A stretch of 64,000 nt of DNA from an uncultured Bacteroidales bacterium (GTDB lineage Bacteria > Bacteroidota > Bacteroidia > Bacteroidales > Bacteroidaceae), in contig CACWTR010000009.1 in NCBI GenBank assembly GCA_902763865.1, positions 39,244 through 103,243 of the forward strand, written 5' to 3'. A model generated the notes under the pieces. The model was not told where the DNA came from and ran no database searches. It saw nothing but the letters and a program-made list of their open reading frames with translations. The position numbers and the translations under genes are program-made. This document shows, in pieces, positions 14,706-22,965 of the stretch; the stretch's first letter is position 1, and each line of letters starts with the position of its first letter.

Positions 14706-15818
14706 TTATCTGCGGCCACCCCCTCCGCCACTGCTGCGACCTCCGCCACCGCTGAAGCCACCGCCACCGCCGAAGCCACTGCTGCGACCACCGCCACCGC
14801 TGAAGCCTCCGCCACCGCCGAAGCTGCCGCTACTGCGACCTCCTCCATAGCTGCTGCCGCTGTATCCGCGAGAACCACCGTTGCTGTAGGTGCTACTGCT
14901 TCTGGTAGAACTGTTGTTGTAGGTACTGCTGCTTCTTCTCATGCTGCCATTATTGGAGATGTTGCCACGGGAAGTAGTAGCGTTGTTGCTGCGAGTTGAG
15001 GCATTGCTGCTTCTTCTTGTAGTCATCTGGTATCCGCTGCGTGAACCCTCGGTCTGCATCCTTACGCCATCGCTTCTGGTGCCGCCGCGAGCCCCGGTTG
15101 CTGTTCCAATCCGTGTTGAACCTACACGTCTGCCGGGCTGTCTGCCGCCACCTGTGTATGCCCCGTTGCTTGCAGAGCGACGTCCGCTGTTAATGCTGGT
15201 AATAGAACGATTGCGTGTTCCGTATCCACCATGATAAACACCTCCGTAGTAGTGATGGTGCGGGTGGTGCCAGCCGTAGTACCAACTAGTGTGGTAATGG
15301 GGATAGCCCCAGCCCCAGCTTATGCTCCAACCGTTCCAGCCGACGTAGTAGTAGGGCCTGTGCCACCAGGGGTCGTACCAGCCGTAGTAGTCCCAATAGA
15401 AGGGATCGCTCAGGCAGAAACCGCGATAGCGTGCCAGGCGCGTCGTGTAGGTGAAGTCACCATCGTAGAAGCCGTCGGAGTAACCGTCGTTGTAGCCTTC
15501 GTTGTAGCTGATGACCTCATCCTTCGACGGAGCCGAGGAGACGTAGAGCGTGTCGCCCTCCAGATGGTAGGACGGCGCGTCTGTTTCCGAGGAGGTGGAG
15601 TAGCGACGGTTGTACTCGTCCACGTCGCGAAGCTGGCCGGTGTGATAGTCGGCTTCTTCCTCGTCGCTGACAGACGTGCGGGCAGGCTTGGAGGTTACCG
15701 TTATGGTATTCTTCTGGGCTTTCTTCTTGGAGGACATGAAGTACATGTCGTCGTCCTGTGCGTATGCATTAAGGCAGAGTGCCGAGAGCAGCAGGAGGGT
15801 AAAGATGTTAGCTTTCAT
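14706..15818 (-). CDS. Secreted low-complexity Tyr/Trp/His- and Gly/Ser-rich protein
   Basis: 370 residues. Signal peptide MKANIFTLLLLSALCLNAYAQ. Residues about 30-110 are hydrophilic and acidic. Residues about 130-200 are extraordinarily rich in Tyr, Trp, His and Gly ('WHRPYYYVGWNGWSISWGWG', 'WHHPHHHYYGG'). The C-terminal 150 residues are Ser/Thr/Asn/Arg-rich, then glycine-rich with repeats of GGGGGFSGGGGRSSG. I know of no enzymatic fold here; an extracytoplasmic structural or adhesive role is a guess. It has its own promoter at 15843-15850, divergent from prmA. Confidence 0.75.
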   Translation of the reverse strand: MKANIFTLLLLSALCLNAYAQDDDMYFMSSKKKAQKNTITVTSKPARTSVSDEEEADYHTGQLRDVDEYNRRYSTSSETDAPSYHLEGDTLYVSSAPSKDEVISYNEGYNDGYSDGFYDGDFTYTTRLARYRGFCLSDPFYWDYYGWYDPWWHRPYYYVGWNGWSISWGWGYPHYHTSWYYGWHHPHHHYYGGVYHGGYGTRNRSITSINSGRRSASNGAYTGGGRQPGRRVGSTRIGTATGARGGTRSDGVRMQTEGSRSGYQMTTRRSSNASTRSNNATTSRGNISNNGSMRRSSSTYNNSSTRSSSTYSNGGSRGYSGSSYGGGRSSGSFGGGGGFSGGGGRSSGFGGGGGFSGGGGRSSGGGGGRR

Positions 15819-15842
15819 AGTCGTATCTGTTTAATTGTTGCT

Positions 15843-15850
15843 GCAAAGTT
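15843..15850 (-). promoter_or_regulatory. -7 box for the glycine-rich protein
   Basis: TAACTTTG on the minus strand, 24 bp upstream of the ATG at 15818. Confidence 0.65.
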
Positions 15851-15925
15851 ACGGCAATTTATGCAATATCCAAAAGGGAAACGCCTATTTTGCGGGGGAA
15901 ATTTCCCCATGTGGAGAAAAAGAAG

Positions 15926-15933
15926 TACTTTTG
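15926..15933 (+). promoter_or_regulatory. prmA -7 box
   Basis: TACTTTTG, 25 bp before the ATG at 15959; this places the start downstream of possible in-frame codons at 15890. Confidence 0.65.
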
Positions 15934-15958
15934 CACATATTATAATATAGAATACCGT

Positions 15959-16852
15959 ATGAAGTACTATGAGGTAAAATGCAGGCTGCAACCGTTCAGC
16001 CAGAATGCCGCCGATGTCCTCTCGGCCTCGCTTTCCGCGATTGGGTTCGAGGCTTTCACCCAAACCGAGGACGGCCTGACGGCATACATACAGCAAGGCG
16101 AGTGGGACGAGGAAAGAATGCAAGAGGCCGTCGGTGGCTTCTTCATGCCCGATGTCAGTATCAGCTACACCTGTTCCGAAGCTCCCGACGAGGACTGGAA
16201 CCAGGTCTGGGAGGAAGAAGGGTTCCAACCTATCTGCCTTCCCCTTGACCCGTCCGAAGGAGGGAAGATGATTGTCGTTCACGACGTGAAGCATACAGAC
16301 GTTCCGCCGGCATCCTACGACATCCTTATATCGCCCCGCATGGCCTTCGGCACCGGCAGCCACGAGACGACACGGCTCATCCTCCGTACCCTTGCACGCA
16401 TGGACCTGGAGGGCAGGAACGTCATCGATGCCGGAACAGGTACGGGCATCCTGGCAATCATGGCCGTGAAGCGCGGCGCAGCCCATGTCCTCGCCTACGA
16501 CATCGACCAGTGGAGCGTGGAGAACACGCGCGACAACCTTTTGCTAAACCATATATATAATAATGTAGTCGAGGTGCAGGCTGGCGACAGTTCCGTCCTG
16601 AAGGATAGAGAACAGGCAGACTTGCTGATTGCAAACATCAACCGCAACATTCTGCTTGCCGACATGTCGCGCTTTGCCTTGGCCGTCAGGCCGGGCGGCA
16701 AGATGATACTGAGCGGATTCTATCTCGCCGATGTCCCTGTCTTGAAGCAGGCAGCAGCACAGCAAGGCTTTTCCCTGACTGAAACAGAAAGCGAAGGGGA
16801 GTGGGCAATGCTCCTATTCGAAGCGGATGCTTCTGGCGGGCGTAATGTGTGA
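15959..16852 (+). CDS. prmA: Ribosomal protein L11 methyltransferase
   Basis: 297 residues. The N-terminal substrate-recognition domain (about 1-100) is followed by a Rossmann methyltransferase domain with SAM motif 'VIDAGTGTGILAIMAVKRGAAHVLAYDID' and the catalytic-site motif 'LLIANINRNILL'; 'SPRMAFGTGSHETTRL' is the characteristic PrmA signature. The enzyme trimethylates ribosomal protein L11 (uL11). The first codon was chosen because it lies just after the promoter and gives the normal family N-terminus (MKYYEVKCRLQPF). Its 3' end overlaps the convergent permease gene by 39 bp. Confidence 0.95.
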   Translation: MKYYEVKCRLQPFSQNAADVLSASLSAIGFEAFTQTEDGLTAYIQQGEWDEERMQEAVGGFFMPDVSISYTCSEAPDEDWNQVWEEEGFQPICLPLDPSEGGKMIVVHDVKHTDVPPASYDILISPRMAFGTGSHETTRLILRTLARMDLEGRNVIDAGTGTGILAIMAVKRGAAHVLAYDIDQWSVENTRDNLLLNHIYNNVVEVQAGDSSVLKDREQADLLIANINRNILLADMSRFALAVRPGGKMILSGFYLADVPVLKQAAAQQGFSLTETESEGEWAMLLFEADASGGRNV

Positions 16853-18055
16853 CACTACAAAACTCGGCACAATCATCGAAAGCGAACTGACAATGAGTGT
16901 ACCCACATCGATGGCTGCCACCCACCACCAGTTCACCAGGACAGGCACGGCTTCGACATAGTAAACTTCCGGGTCGAGCGTAATGAGGCCGGTGTACTTC
17001 TGCAAGAGAATGAGGGCGAAGGCCAGCACATTGCCCAGCACGATGCCCCGAATGATAATCAACGAGGCAAGTCCCAGAAAGATGCGACGCACCTGCCTGT
17101 TGGGTGCGCCCAAGGCTTTCATGATGCCGATGAAGTTGGTGCGCTCTAGTATGATGATGAGCAGTCCGCTGACAGCCGTGAAGACCGAGATGGATATCAT
17201 CAAGATGAGAATGACGACGATGTCCATGTCGAGAAGCTTGAGCCAGCCGAATATCTGCGGATGCTCCATCTTGATGCTCATGCTGGAATAGTATTCGCCA
17301 TAGGCATCCTGCTTGTGGTTGACTTCGTTCACGACGTCAAGCAACGTCTCGTCGAGGCGCTCGAAGTCTTGCAATCTTATCTCCGCACCGGCGTATTGCT
17401 TGGCATCCCACCCCATAAGGCGGTGGATGGTGAAGATGTCTGTGTAGGCAAAGTGATTGTCGAAGTCGGTAAGGTTCGTGCTGTAGATGCCTGCTATGGT
17501 GAACTTCCTTGCCCTGACCGTCTGTTCGAAGAAATAGGCGTAGATGGTCTGTCCGACGTCAACCTGCATCTCGCGAGCCGTAGATTGCGATATGACAATC
17601 CGTCCCGAGCTGACCGAATCGGTGAACTGTGGCATCTCGCCCTTCACGAGGTGGCTGCTGATGAAGCTTTGGTCGTAGTCCTGGCCGATGCCTTGAATGG
17701 CAATGCCTCGGAAGTTGGCATCGGTCTTCAGCATGCCGGGCTTGATGCAGAAGCGGGCTACTGACGCGACACCAGGGATGGCCGAGAGGCGTGCCGTGAG
17801 GGAGTCGTCGATGACAATGGGACTATATTCCTGCTGGCCGAGGCTTTTGTAGTTGAGTACCTTGATGTGTGCGCCGAAGCCCAGCACCTTGTTCTGTACC
17901 TCGCGCTGGAAGCCCAGCACGATGGCTATGCTGACCAGCATTACGGCCAAGCCAATGGCAACACCGGCGGTGGCAATGCCTGTGGCGAGACGTGAGGCGC
18001 GTCCGCTGTTGCCGCCTTGGGCAAAAAGGCGTTTAGCTACAAACCAGGAGAACAT
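16814..18055 (-). CDS. LolC/LolE-type ABC transporter permease
   Basis: 413 residues. N-terminal membrane segment ('GIATAGVAIGLAVMLVSIAIVLGF'), a large periplasmic MacB-like domain (about 45-265), then three C-terminal membrane helices ('IVVILILMISISVFTAVSGLLII', 'LASLIIIRGIVLGNVLAFALILL', 'AAIDVGTLIVSSLSMIVPSFVV'), the FtsX-type permease topology. Ends 'HITPARSIRFE', the usual tail of LolC/E permeases. These release lipoproteins from the inner membrane together with LolD ATPase; no lolD is in the window. It lies 88 bp downstream of the aminotransferase gene on the same strand. Confidence 0.9.
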   Translation of the reverse strand: MFSWFVAKRLFAQGGNSGRASRLATGIATAGVAIGLAVMLVSIAIVLGFQREVQNKVLGFGAHIKVLNYKSLGQQEYSPIVIDDSLTARLSAIPGVASVARFCIKPGMLKTDANFRGIAIQGIGQDYDQSFISSHLVKGEMPQFTDSVSSGRIVISQSTAREMQVDVGQTIYAYFFEQTVRARKFTIAGIYSTNLTDFDNHFAYTDIFTIHRLMGWDAKQYAGAEIRLQDFERLDETLLDVVNEVNHKQDAYGEYYSSMSIKMEHPQIFGWLKLLDMDIVVILILMISISVFTAVSGLLIIILERTNFIGIMKALGAPNRQVRRIFLGLASLIIIRGIVLGNVLAFALILLQKYTGLITLDPEVYYVEAVPVLVNWWWVAAIDVGTLIVSSLSMIVPSFVVSHITPARSIRFE

Positions 18056-18065
18056 CTTTTCTGTC

Positions 18066-18168
18066 TTTGGTGGTTAGTGGTTGGAGGTTAGTGGTCAGAG
18101 GAATGCGTGGAATGTTGGCTTGGGCTTATGTATCCTCTAACCTCTAACTCTTAACCTCTACCCCTTCG
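18066..18168. repeat. Inverted GGTTAGTGG/CCTCTAACC short-unit repeats
   Basis: Left arm GGTGGTTAGTGGTTGGAGG (18069-18087) and onwards; right arm CCTCTAACCTCTAACTCTTA (18134-18153) and onwards into the last codons of the aminotransferase. The two arms are roughly complementary, giving a hairpin in the intercistronic RNA. Confidence 0.6.
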
Positions 18169-19361
18169 GTCTTTCCGGGATAAGCCTCGAGTGCCTTTCT
18201 TAAGACAAACAAGGCGCGGTTGAGGTCTTCCTTCTTCAGAACGTAGGCCAGGCGGACTTCGTTCTTGCCTATGCCGGGAGTGGTGTAGAAGCCGGCAGCA
18301 GGGGCGAGCATGACGGTCTCGCCCTCGTAGTTGAAGTCACTCAGGCACCATGCACAGAACTTTTCTGCATCATCGACCGGAAGCTTTGCCACAGTATAGA
18401 ACGCACCCATCGGGATGGGACTATAGACGCCGGGGATGCGGTTCAGCCCGTCGATGAGGCACTTGCGCCGTTCTACGTATTCGTCATAGACTTCCCTGCC
18501 GTACTCTTCGGGCTCGTCGAGGCTGGCTTCGGCTGCAATCTGGCCGATGAGTGGCGGACTGAGACGTGCCTGACAGAACTTCATGACGGCCTTCCTGACT
18601 TCCGGGTTCTTGGTGATGAGCGCGCCGATGCGGATGCCGCATTCGCTGTAGCGCTTGCTGACACTGTCGATGAGCACTACGTTGTTCTCGATGCCCTCGA
18701 GGTGACAGGCACTGATGTAGGGGCTGCCCGTATAGATGAACTCGCGATAGACTTCGTCGCTGAAGAGGTAGAGGTCGTATTTCTTGACGAGGTCACGTAT
18801 CTGATTCATTTCGCGGCGCGTGTAGAGATAACCTGTCGGGTTGTTGGGGTTGCAGATGAGGATGGCACGTGTCCGCTCGTTGATGAGTTCCTCGAACTTT
18901 TCTACCTTGGGCAACGAGAAACCCTCGTCGATGGTTGTCGTGATGGTGCGTATGACGGCACCGGCGGAGATGGCAAACGCCATGTAGTTGGCATAGGCAG
19001 GTTCGGGCACGATGATTTCGTCGCCCGGGTTCAGGCAGGCCAGGAAGGAGAAGAGCACGGCCTCGCTGCCGCCGCTGGTGATGATGATGTCGTCAGGCGT
19101 GAGGTTGATGTTATACTTTTGGTAGTAGCCCACCAGCTTCTTGCGATAGCTCAGGTAGCCTTGGCTGGGGCTGTACTCGAGGATGGTGCGGTCGATGTTC
19201 CTGATGGCGTCGATGGCCGCCTTGGGCGTAGGCAGGTCGGGCTGACCGATATTCAGGTGATAGACATGAATTCCCCTGTCCTTCGCTGCATAAGCCAGCG
19301 GAGCCAGCTTGCGAATAGGCGACTCCGGCATCTCTACACCTCGTACGGAAATCTGTGGCAT
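18144..19361 (-). CDS. PLP-dependent aminotransferase (aspartate-type)
   Basis: 405 residues. Begins 'MPQISVRGVEMPESPIRKLAPLAYAAKDRGIHVYHLNIGQPDLPTPK', the AspC/AatA subgroup pattern. PLP-binding motifs: 'ITSGGSEAVLFSFLACLNPGDEIIVPEP', 'ICNPNNPTGYLY', 'YLFSDEVYREF', and lysine motif 'VLIDSVSKRYSECGIRIGAL'. It likely exchanges amino groups between aspartate (or an aromatic/branched donor) and 2-oxoglutarate. The final residues are Glu/Val-rich and overlap an intergenic repeat. A leader with the shared 20-mer lies directly upstream. Confidence 0.9.
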   Translation of the reverse strand: MPQISVRGVEMPESPIRKLAPLAYAAKDRGIHVYHLNIGQPDLPTPKAAIDAIRNIDRTILEYSPSQGYLSYRKKLVGYYQKYNINLTPDDIIITSGGSEAVLFSFLACLNPGDEIIVPEPAYANYMAFAISAGAVIRTITTTIDEGFSLPKVEKFEELINERTRAILICNPNNPTGYLYTRREMNQIRDLVKKYDLYLFSDEVYREFIYTGSPYISACHLEGIENNVVLIDSVSKRYSECGIRIGALITKNPEVRKAVMKFCQARLSPPLIGQIAAEASLDEPEEYGREVYDEYVERRKCLIDGLNRIPGVYSPIPMGAFYTVAKLPVDDAEKFCAWCLSDFNYEGETVMLAPAAGFYTTPGIGKNEVRLAYVLKKEDLNRALFVLRKALEAYPGKTEGVEVKS

Positions 19362-19420
19362 AACAATATTTACTATTTGACGATTTATTATTTACCATTA
19401 CAAATTCGCGTGCAAAGGTA
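19362..19420 (-). promoter_or_regulatory. Promoter and 20-mer leader of the aminotransferase
   Basis: TACCTTTG box at 19420-19413. The leader contains AAATCGTCAAATAGTAAATA (19386-19367) ending 5 nt before the ATG at 19361, identical to the leaders at 12269-12288 and 48432-48451. Confidence 0.75.
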
Positions 19421-19838
19421 CGAATAAGCGAGCACAATACAAAAGAAGAACCAAAGTTTTTCTTTTTATTGTCGAGCGGAAGTACTTTCTTGCGCTCCGT
19501 TGGTGTTCATGTCAAAGGTAAAAGGATTTCTAATTCTTCTCATATCCCTCTCTATTACTTCTCATCTTCCCCTCTAATCTTTCTACCTTCCCGCTCTATA
19601 GCCTCTCCAATACTTATTCGGTGTTTCTTCGGTACTTATTCGGTACTTGTTCGGTCAAACACCGAACAAGTACCGAACAGATACCGAACAAGTACCGAAC
19701 AGAAATTGGAGCAACTACAGAGGGGGTCATGCGAGGCTTTGGAGTTATATTTGAGCAGAAGATGATAGAAATATGAGGGGAATATGAGAGGAATATGAGA
19801 ATTTCCCACCATCTCTTGCAGGTAAGGGAGGTTTTTCG
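19421..19838. other. Intergenic region with one large hairpin, no gene seen
   Basis: About 420 bp of pyrimidine-rich DNA between divergent genes. The only structured part is the hairpin at 19605-19711; the rest shows no coding pattern. Confidence 0.5.
19605..19711. repeat. Large hairpin of CGGTACTTATT units
   Basis: Arms closed by CTCCAAT (19605-19611) and ATTGGAG (19705-19711). The left arm is TTCGGT-rich with CGGTACTTATT and CGGTACTTGTT units; the right arm carries ACCGAACAAGTACCGAA twice. The central 17-18 bp are perfectly complementary around a loop of about 4 bp. Confidence 0.85.
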
Positions 19839-19846
19839 TACCTTTG
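19839..19846 (+). promoter_or_regulatory. -7 box for the FISUMP-domain protein
   Basis: TACCTTTG, 31 bp before the ATG at 19878. Confidence 0.7.
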
Positions 19847-19877
19847 CCCTCGATAATACTTCAATAAACCTAATATT

Positions 19878-21533
19878 ATGCGAAAACGATTCATTTCTCT
19901 TGCTCTGTTACTGTTCTCGTTGGTGGCAGGGGCACAGAAGATGGTGGTTCACATGACGAGCAACCAAACTATCGAGTTCGATGCCATGCAGTTGGACAGC
20001 ATCACGTTCGTTGACGTTGACAATCCGGGCACTGACCCAGGCACCGACCCTTCGGTGACGGGTGATGCCATCAACATTACCAATAAGTCTGCAACCCTTG
20101 TGGGCTATGCTACCAGTATTCGCGACAATCTTTCTACAGACCTTCGCGTCGGCTTCATCTATTGTCTCGAAGGCACGCCTAACAAAAGCAATGGTACGCA
20201 GGTTGATGTGGCTACTACCAATGTTGCAGAAGATGGCCGGTATACTAAGACAATCGCCAATCTTCAGTCCGACGCCACATATTACTATCGCTCATTTGTC
20301 TATCAGAGCGGTATCTGGTTTTATGGTAAGGTAAAATCCTTTACGACAAAAGGTATCGAAGTGAGTTTTACGACCGGTGAAGCAACTGCCATCACCTGTT
20401 TCAGCGCCAAAGTGTCGGGCAGCGTGGCAGTACAGTTCTCTTACTCAAGCCTTTCATACGGTATTTGTTATGGCACAGGCATAGAGCCTACTACAAGCGA
20501 CAATACGATGTCTGCTTCCACTAATAGTTTTACCCTGCAGCTGCGTAAGCTGACAGGCGGTACATCCTATTACTATCGCCCTTATGCCATTGTGGACGGT
20601 CAGACACGTTATGGTACAGTACGCACCTTCCGCACACTTGATGACAATGTGGTAGAGACTGGAAATATCGATAAAAAAACACTTACCGTTACTTCACACC
20701 TTACCATTGGCGGTGGAGCTTATAGTTCTCTTGTCCTTGGCGTATGTTATGCTAAGACAGAGATTCCAACTATCAATGATATGACTGTCACTACCAACGA
20801 GGTTGACGATGACAACAATTATATGGTTCAATTGATATCCCCCGGATTTGGTACCATCTATTACCGCTCTTATATTCTTATTGATGGTATTCCTCACTAT
20901 GGCGTGGTGAAGAGTGTTGAAGTTACCCATGGCATTACTAATGGTTACGAATGGGTTGATCTTGGTTTGCCAAGTGGAACATTATGGGCAACCTGTAATG
21001 TTGGTGCCAATAAGCCAGAGGAGTACGGTGACTATTTTGCTTGGGGTGAGACGCAGCCTAAGAGTAAATACAACAAGAGCACCTACAAATACTGCAACGA
21101 ATCTAATAACAATATGACTAAATACTGCACAAGCAGTGATTACGGTATAGTAGATAACAAGACAGAACTTGAACCTGCCGACGATGCCGCAACTGCTAAC
21201 TGGGGAACTAGCTGGCAGATGCCGAGCAAGGCTCAACAACAAGAACTGATCAACAGCAATTATACCACCACAACATGGACCACACAAAACGGTGTCTACG
21301 GCCGTAAGATAACCAGCAAAAGCAATGGTAATTCCATTTTCTTGCCTGCTGCGGGCTATTGCGCCGGTACGTCACTCTACCACGCTGGCTCCTTCGGCGG
21401 CTATTGGTCGCGTTCACTCCGTACGATCTGCTCCGACGACGGACACCAACTGTACTTCGATTCCAGTAATTTCGACACGGGCCGCTTCGACCGCCCCTGT
21501 GGCCTAAGTGTCCGGCCTGTGCGTGTTCCTTGA
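19878..21533 (+). CDS. Secreted FISUMP-domain protein with fibronectin-like repeats
   Basis: 551 residues. Signal peptide MRKRFISLALLLFSLVAGAQ. Residues about 65-350 contain three similar beta-sandwich repeats, each ending in a YYR..(Y/V)..(Y)G.V..F pattern ('YYYRSFVYQSGIWFYGKVKSFTT', 'YYYRPYAIVDGQTRYGTVRTFRT', 'YYRSYILIDGIPHYGVVKSVEV'). Residues about 355-551 are a Fibrobacter-succinogenes-major-paralogous (FISUMP) domain: 'VDLGLPSGTLWATCNVGA', 'YGDYFAWGET', 'WGTSWQMPSKAQQQELI', ending 'GLSVRPVRVP'. The C-terminal fold resembles C-type-lectin-like variable domains. Probably a surface-exposed binding protein; ligand unknown. Codon use is more AT-rich than its neighbours, which may reflect transfer. 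Confidence 0.85.
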   Translation: MRKRFISLALLLFSLVAGAQKMVVHMTSNQTIEFDAMQLDSITFVDVDNPGTDPGTDPSVTGDAINITNKSATLVGYATSIRDNLSTDLRVGFIYCLEGTPNKSNGTQVDVATTNVAEDGRYTKTIANLQSDATYYYRSFVYQSGIWFYGKVKSFTTKGIEVSFTTGEATAITCFSAKVSGSVAVQFSYSSLSYGICYGTGIEPTTSDNTMSASTNSFTLQLRKLTGGTSYYYRPYAIVDGQTRYGTVRTFRTLDDNVVETGNIDKKTLTVTSHLTIGGGAYSSLVLGVCYAKTEIPTINDMTVTTNEVDDDNNYMVQLISPGFGTIYYRSYILIDGIPHYGVVKSVEVTHGITNGYEWVDLGLPSGTLWATCNVGANKPEEYGDYFAWGETQPKSKYNKSTYKYCNESNNNMTKYCTSSDYGIVDNKTELEPADDAATANWGTSWQMPSKAQQQELINSNYTTTTWTTQNGVYGRKITSKSNGNSIFLPAAGYCAGTSLYHAGSFGGYWSRSLRTICSDDGHQLYFDSSNFDTGRFDRPCGLSVRPVRVP

Positions 21534-22099
21534 TGCTTTAGCAACTTCCGTCTGCGCCTGAGGCTTTAGCCGAAGAACAGAATAAAGTCCCTCAGCCGAA
21601 CAAACCCCAATACATTTCATGTTCGGCTCTCCACCCTGCGTGAGGAGAACGCTAACCGCCGGATTTCCTGTTGTTGGAGTTCGGCGGTGGATAAGATATT
21701 AAATTATAAATTTGTGGGGCAGTTAAGACTATTTACTTTGGTTGAACACTGTAAATGGTATTTGCACGCCTATCGTAAGCCAAACTTCTTTTCGCGTTTA
21801 TCTACGGTGGACATCCATTCTCGCTTGAGATTTAAGGTTGCCCGTAATGCGGCTTTAAACTCTGCGTCGGTAAATTGGCGAAAGTCTTTTTCCCCATATT
21901 TTCATTTCGTTTGCACTAATCTGCGGGCAAAGGTACGCTTTTCCCACGATACTGCCAAAAGGATTCAGTGTGTTTTTTCTTATCTTTTTCTGGTGTTTGT
22001 TTTGTTTTAGTTGGTTATTGATTAATGGTTTTGGTTATTAGGTTTGAAGTTGTGGAAATATTTTTCACTTTTCACTTTTCTTTTCTCACATTTTCTTCG
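21534..22099. other. Intergenic region after the FISUMP gene
   Basis: About 570 bp. No tRNA, reverse transcriptase or template repeat of the upstream variable region is visible. A minus-strand -7 box at 21928-21935 and a frameshifted small frame (21770-21905) are the only gene-like signals. Confidence 0.5.
21770..21905 (-). pseudogene. Possible small gene remnant with one-base frameshift
   Basis: On the minus strand an open frame of 43 codons reads KYGEKDFRQFTDAEFKAALR and on to EKKFGLR, with a protein-like composition. It lacks its own start: the ATG at 21905 is out of frame by one base, separated by an AAAA run. Removing one A would give a continuous MKYGEKDF... protein of about 45 residues. 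A TACCTTTG box lies upstream at 21935-21928, appropriately placed. I do not recognise the family. It could be a decayed gene, a sequencing error, or coincidence. Confidence 0.4.
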
Positions 22100-22107
22100 T
22101 ACTTTTG
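22100..22107 (+). promoter_or_regulatory. -7 box of the AraC regulator
   Basis: TACTTTTG, 43 bp before the ATG at 22151; frames starting further upstream would begin before the transcript. Confidence 0.65.
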
Positions 22108-22150
22108 CAGCGGGAATATTCACCATTTACCTTTTCACCCTTATATCTTC

Positions 22151-22861
22151 ATGCAACAACAGATTCTGCACCTCCTTTGCACAGCCGGAACGTGCCGGCT
22201 ACATTTCTCTGGACGCGAGCATACACTCACGCCTGGCTGTTGCATGATAGCGATGGCAAGTCACGTGGGGCGCATCGAGCCTTCGGAGGACTGTCAGCTC
22301 TGCCAGCTCCTTCTGCCTGCCGAGCTGCAGGTGGACTGTATGCCCCACAGCAGTTACGGCACTTGCGGTTGGTTGCATCTGTTCATGCACCCCATCTTCC
22401 AGTTGGACGGCGATGCACTTGCCATCCTTCGGCGCGACTTCGAGGACGTGGCTTTCCGCTCTGCTCATACGCCGGAGGCTTATCGTCAGGAAGCCGTCCT
22501 GCAAAGTATGCGCATACTCTACCTCGATGCTATGAACGCCCATGCCGCTCTCTTTGAGCACGAAGAAGTGTCGCAGCGGGCTGCCGACATCATGTCGCGC
22601 TTCATCCAAATGCTCGAGGGCGGCAGCTACCGCAAGCACAGAACAGTTGCTTATTATGCACAGGAACTTTGCGTGACTCCCAAGCATCTTCACAAAATCT
22701 CGACGCAGGTGAGCGGTCGTACGCCAAGCTATTGGATCAGACAGTTCACTATGATGGAAATCAGACACTTGATGATGCACGGCAAGCTCACGGCAAAGGA
22801 GGTGGCAGGGAAGATGAACTTTGACAGCGTCTCGCATTTCAGTCGCTATATCAGCAGATAA
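22151..22861 (+). CDS. AraC-family transcriptional regulator
   Basis: 236 residues. The N-terminal region (about 1-130) is a cupin-like ligand domain. The C-terminal region carries the two helix-turn-helix motifs of AraC: 'TVAYYAQELCVTPKHLHKISTQVSGRTPSYWIRQF' and 'LTAKEVAGKMNFDSVSHFSRYISR'. The second motif stops at FSRYISR, without the usual 10-20 residues ('F...G.TP..YR') that close the domain, so the protein is slightly short. It lies directly upstream of, and in the same direction as, a TonB-dependent receptor with its own promoter and is a good candidate regulator of it. Confidence 0.88.
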   Translation: MQQQILHLLCTAGTCRLHFSGREHTLTPGCCMIAMASHVGRIEPSEDCQLCQLLLPAELQVDCMPHSSYGTCGWLHLFMHPIFQLDGDALAILRRDFEDVAFRSAHTPEAYRQEAVLQSMRILYLDAMNAHAALFEHEEVSQRAADIMSRFIQMLEGGSYRKHRTVAYYAQELCVTPKHLHKISTQVSGRTPSYWIRQFTMMEIRHLMMHGKLTAKEVAGKMNFDSVSHFSRYISR

Positions 22862-22919
22862 AGGAAAAACAGGTAACACTCTGCGAAATCTGGGTTCGTG
22901 TGCATACAAACATTATTCA

Positions 22920-22927
22920 TAACTTTG
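22920..22927 (+). promoter_or_regulatory. -7 box of the TonB-dependent receptor
   Basis: TAACTTTG; the start codons at 22951 and 22966 follow, while the frame opening at 22900 precedes the box and is unlikely. Confidence 0.65.
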
Positions 22928-22965
22928 CAGCGCGATTATTAACACAGAAAATGGATTGCAGAGTT

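Noticed and set aside
19878-22020. Complete diversity-generating retroelement next to the FISUMP gene
   Set aside because: No reverse transcriptase motif, no Avd-like gene in place and no template repeat of the variable region could be found downstream; only the target-like domain is present.
22862-22965. Riboswitch in front of the TonB-dependent receptor
   Set aside because: The leader after the -7 box is under 40 nt; too short for a known riboswitch.
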